NCBI GenBank assembly: GCA_022564455.1 | Contig: JADFLK010000149.1 | Span: 1-5,938 of the forward strand | DNA length: 5,938 nucleotides | From: Bacteroidota bacterium | GTDB lineage: Bacteria > Bacteroidota > Rhodothermia > Rhodothermales > Rubricoccaceae | Direction of reading: 5' to 3' | In this document: positions 5,505-5,938 of the stretch, piece after piece | Layout of the letters: every line of letters starts with the position of its first letter | Numbering within the stretch: the stretch's first letter is position 1 | Program-made: the position numbers and the translations under genes | The notes under the pieces: model-generated | What the model was told of the DNA's origin: nothing | What the model saw: only the letters and a program-made list of their open reading frames with translations | Database searches by the model: none

Positions 5505-5938
5505 TCACGGATCCGGCACAACGCTATCCAGCACCCGCGCCGACGACAGCACCCCGGGCATCCCCGCCCCGGGATGCGTACCCGCGCCGACCAGGTAGAG
5601 CCCTTCCACATCTTCGCTTTTGTTGTGCGGTCGGAAGTAAGCGCTCTGTGTAAGGATGGGTTCAAACGAGAAGGCCGAGCCCTTTACCGACAGGAAGTCG
5701 TCCAGAAAACCTTGCGGGGTGAGCGTCATGCTTGCCGTGATGTGCTCCGAGAGATCGGGGAGCACGGTGGCCTCCAGATAACGCTCGACGCGCTTGCGGT
5801 AGTGCTCCGTTTCGATGGACCAGTCCGTCCCGCTGTCCAGGTGCGGGACCGGCGAGAGCACGTAAAACGCATCGTGGCCCTCGGGCGCCATGCCAGGGTC
5901 GGTGGCCGTGGGCCGGTGGAGGTAGAGCGAGAAATCGT
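5505..5938 (-). CDS. crtI: Phytoene desaturase (CrtI-type carotenoid desaturase), C-terminal part, N-terminus off right edge
   Basis: The frame stays open from the window edge to a TGA at 5505-5507, giving the last 143 residues of a protein normally about 490-510 long. An internal ATG at 5891 is not the start, because the family match continues upstream of it (DFSLYLHRPTATDPG directly before MAPEG). The visible part is characteristic of bacterial CrtI: SLYLHRPTATDPGMAPEG, DAFYVLSPVPHL, SAFSFEPILTQSAYFRPHN, and the C-terminal carotenoid-desaturase/FAD-binding signature GLYLVGAGTHPGAGMPGVLS. CrtI is a membrane-associated FAD enzyme that introduces double bonds into phytoene to make neurosporene or lycopene, the coloured carotenoid precursors. 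The number of desaturation steps cannot be read from this fragment. The gene runs leftward and ends 37 bases from the convergent lipoprotein gene; no partner such as crtB follows it here, so any carotenoid cluster must lie to the right. No convincing terminator hairpin was seen in the 37-base gap. Confidence 0.95.
   Translation of the reverse strand, partial: DFSLYLHRPTATDPGMAPEGHDAFYVLSPVPHLDSGTDWSIETEHYRKRVERYLEATVLPDLSEHITASMTLTPQGFLDDFLSVKGSAFSFEPILTQSAYFRPHNKSEDVEGLYLVGAGTHPGAGMPGVLSSARVLDSVVPDP

Overview
The window (5938 bases, GC-rich) looks like chromosomal DNA of a Bacteroidota-type bacterium, most likely the Rhodothermota/Salinibacter side of that group. The reasons are a TonB-receptor-like outer-membrane protein with an N-terminal carboxypeptidase-regulatory-like domain, several lipoproteins and exported proteins, mostly absent Shine-Dalgarno sequences, high GC, and a bacterial-type carotenoid desaturase. 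The lineage is an inference from gene content; there is no rRNA or marker gene here.

Layout, left to right. (1) Bases 1-511, minus strand: N-terminal 170 residues of a fused iron-sulfur protein (divergent 4Fe-4S domain plus CDGSH/mitoNEET-type domain), running off the left edge. (2) 601-1257, minus: a 218-residue predicted lipoprotein that resembles a small outer-membrane beta-barrel. (3) 1258-1376: a divergent intergenic region. (4) 1377-2192, plus: a secreted 271-residue acidic protein of unknown function that seems to be built from two copies of one alpha+beta module. (5) 2193-2416: a leader region with two perfect 7-bp inverted repeats. (6) 2417-4990, plus: an 857-residue outer-membrane beta-barrel receptor with a Gly/Arg/Met-rich loop and tail. 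(7) 4991-5077: two adjoining hairpins, a sigma70-like promoter and a clear ribosome binding site. (8) 5078-5467, plus: a 129-residue lipoprotein, possibly OB-fold-like. (9) 5505-5938, minus: the C-terminal 143 residues of phytoene desaturase (CrtI), running off the right edge and convergent with the lipoprotein.

The genes do not form one obvious pathway. The cell envelope is the common theme: three or four of the six products are exported or outer-membrane proteins. The receptor and the 129-residue lipoprotein are adjacent on one strand and could work together, but the lipoprotein seems to have its own promoter. CrtI and the iron-sulfur protein are partial and belong to neighbourhoods mostly outside the window. 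No mobile element, CRISPR array, RNA gene or defence-type system was seen. The best second-look items are the internal duplication in the 271-residue protein, the tandem hairpins before the small lipoprotein, and the low-complexity segments of the receptor.
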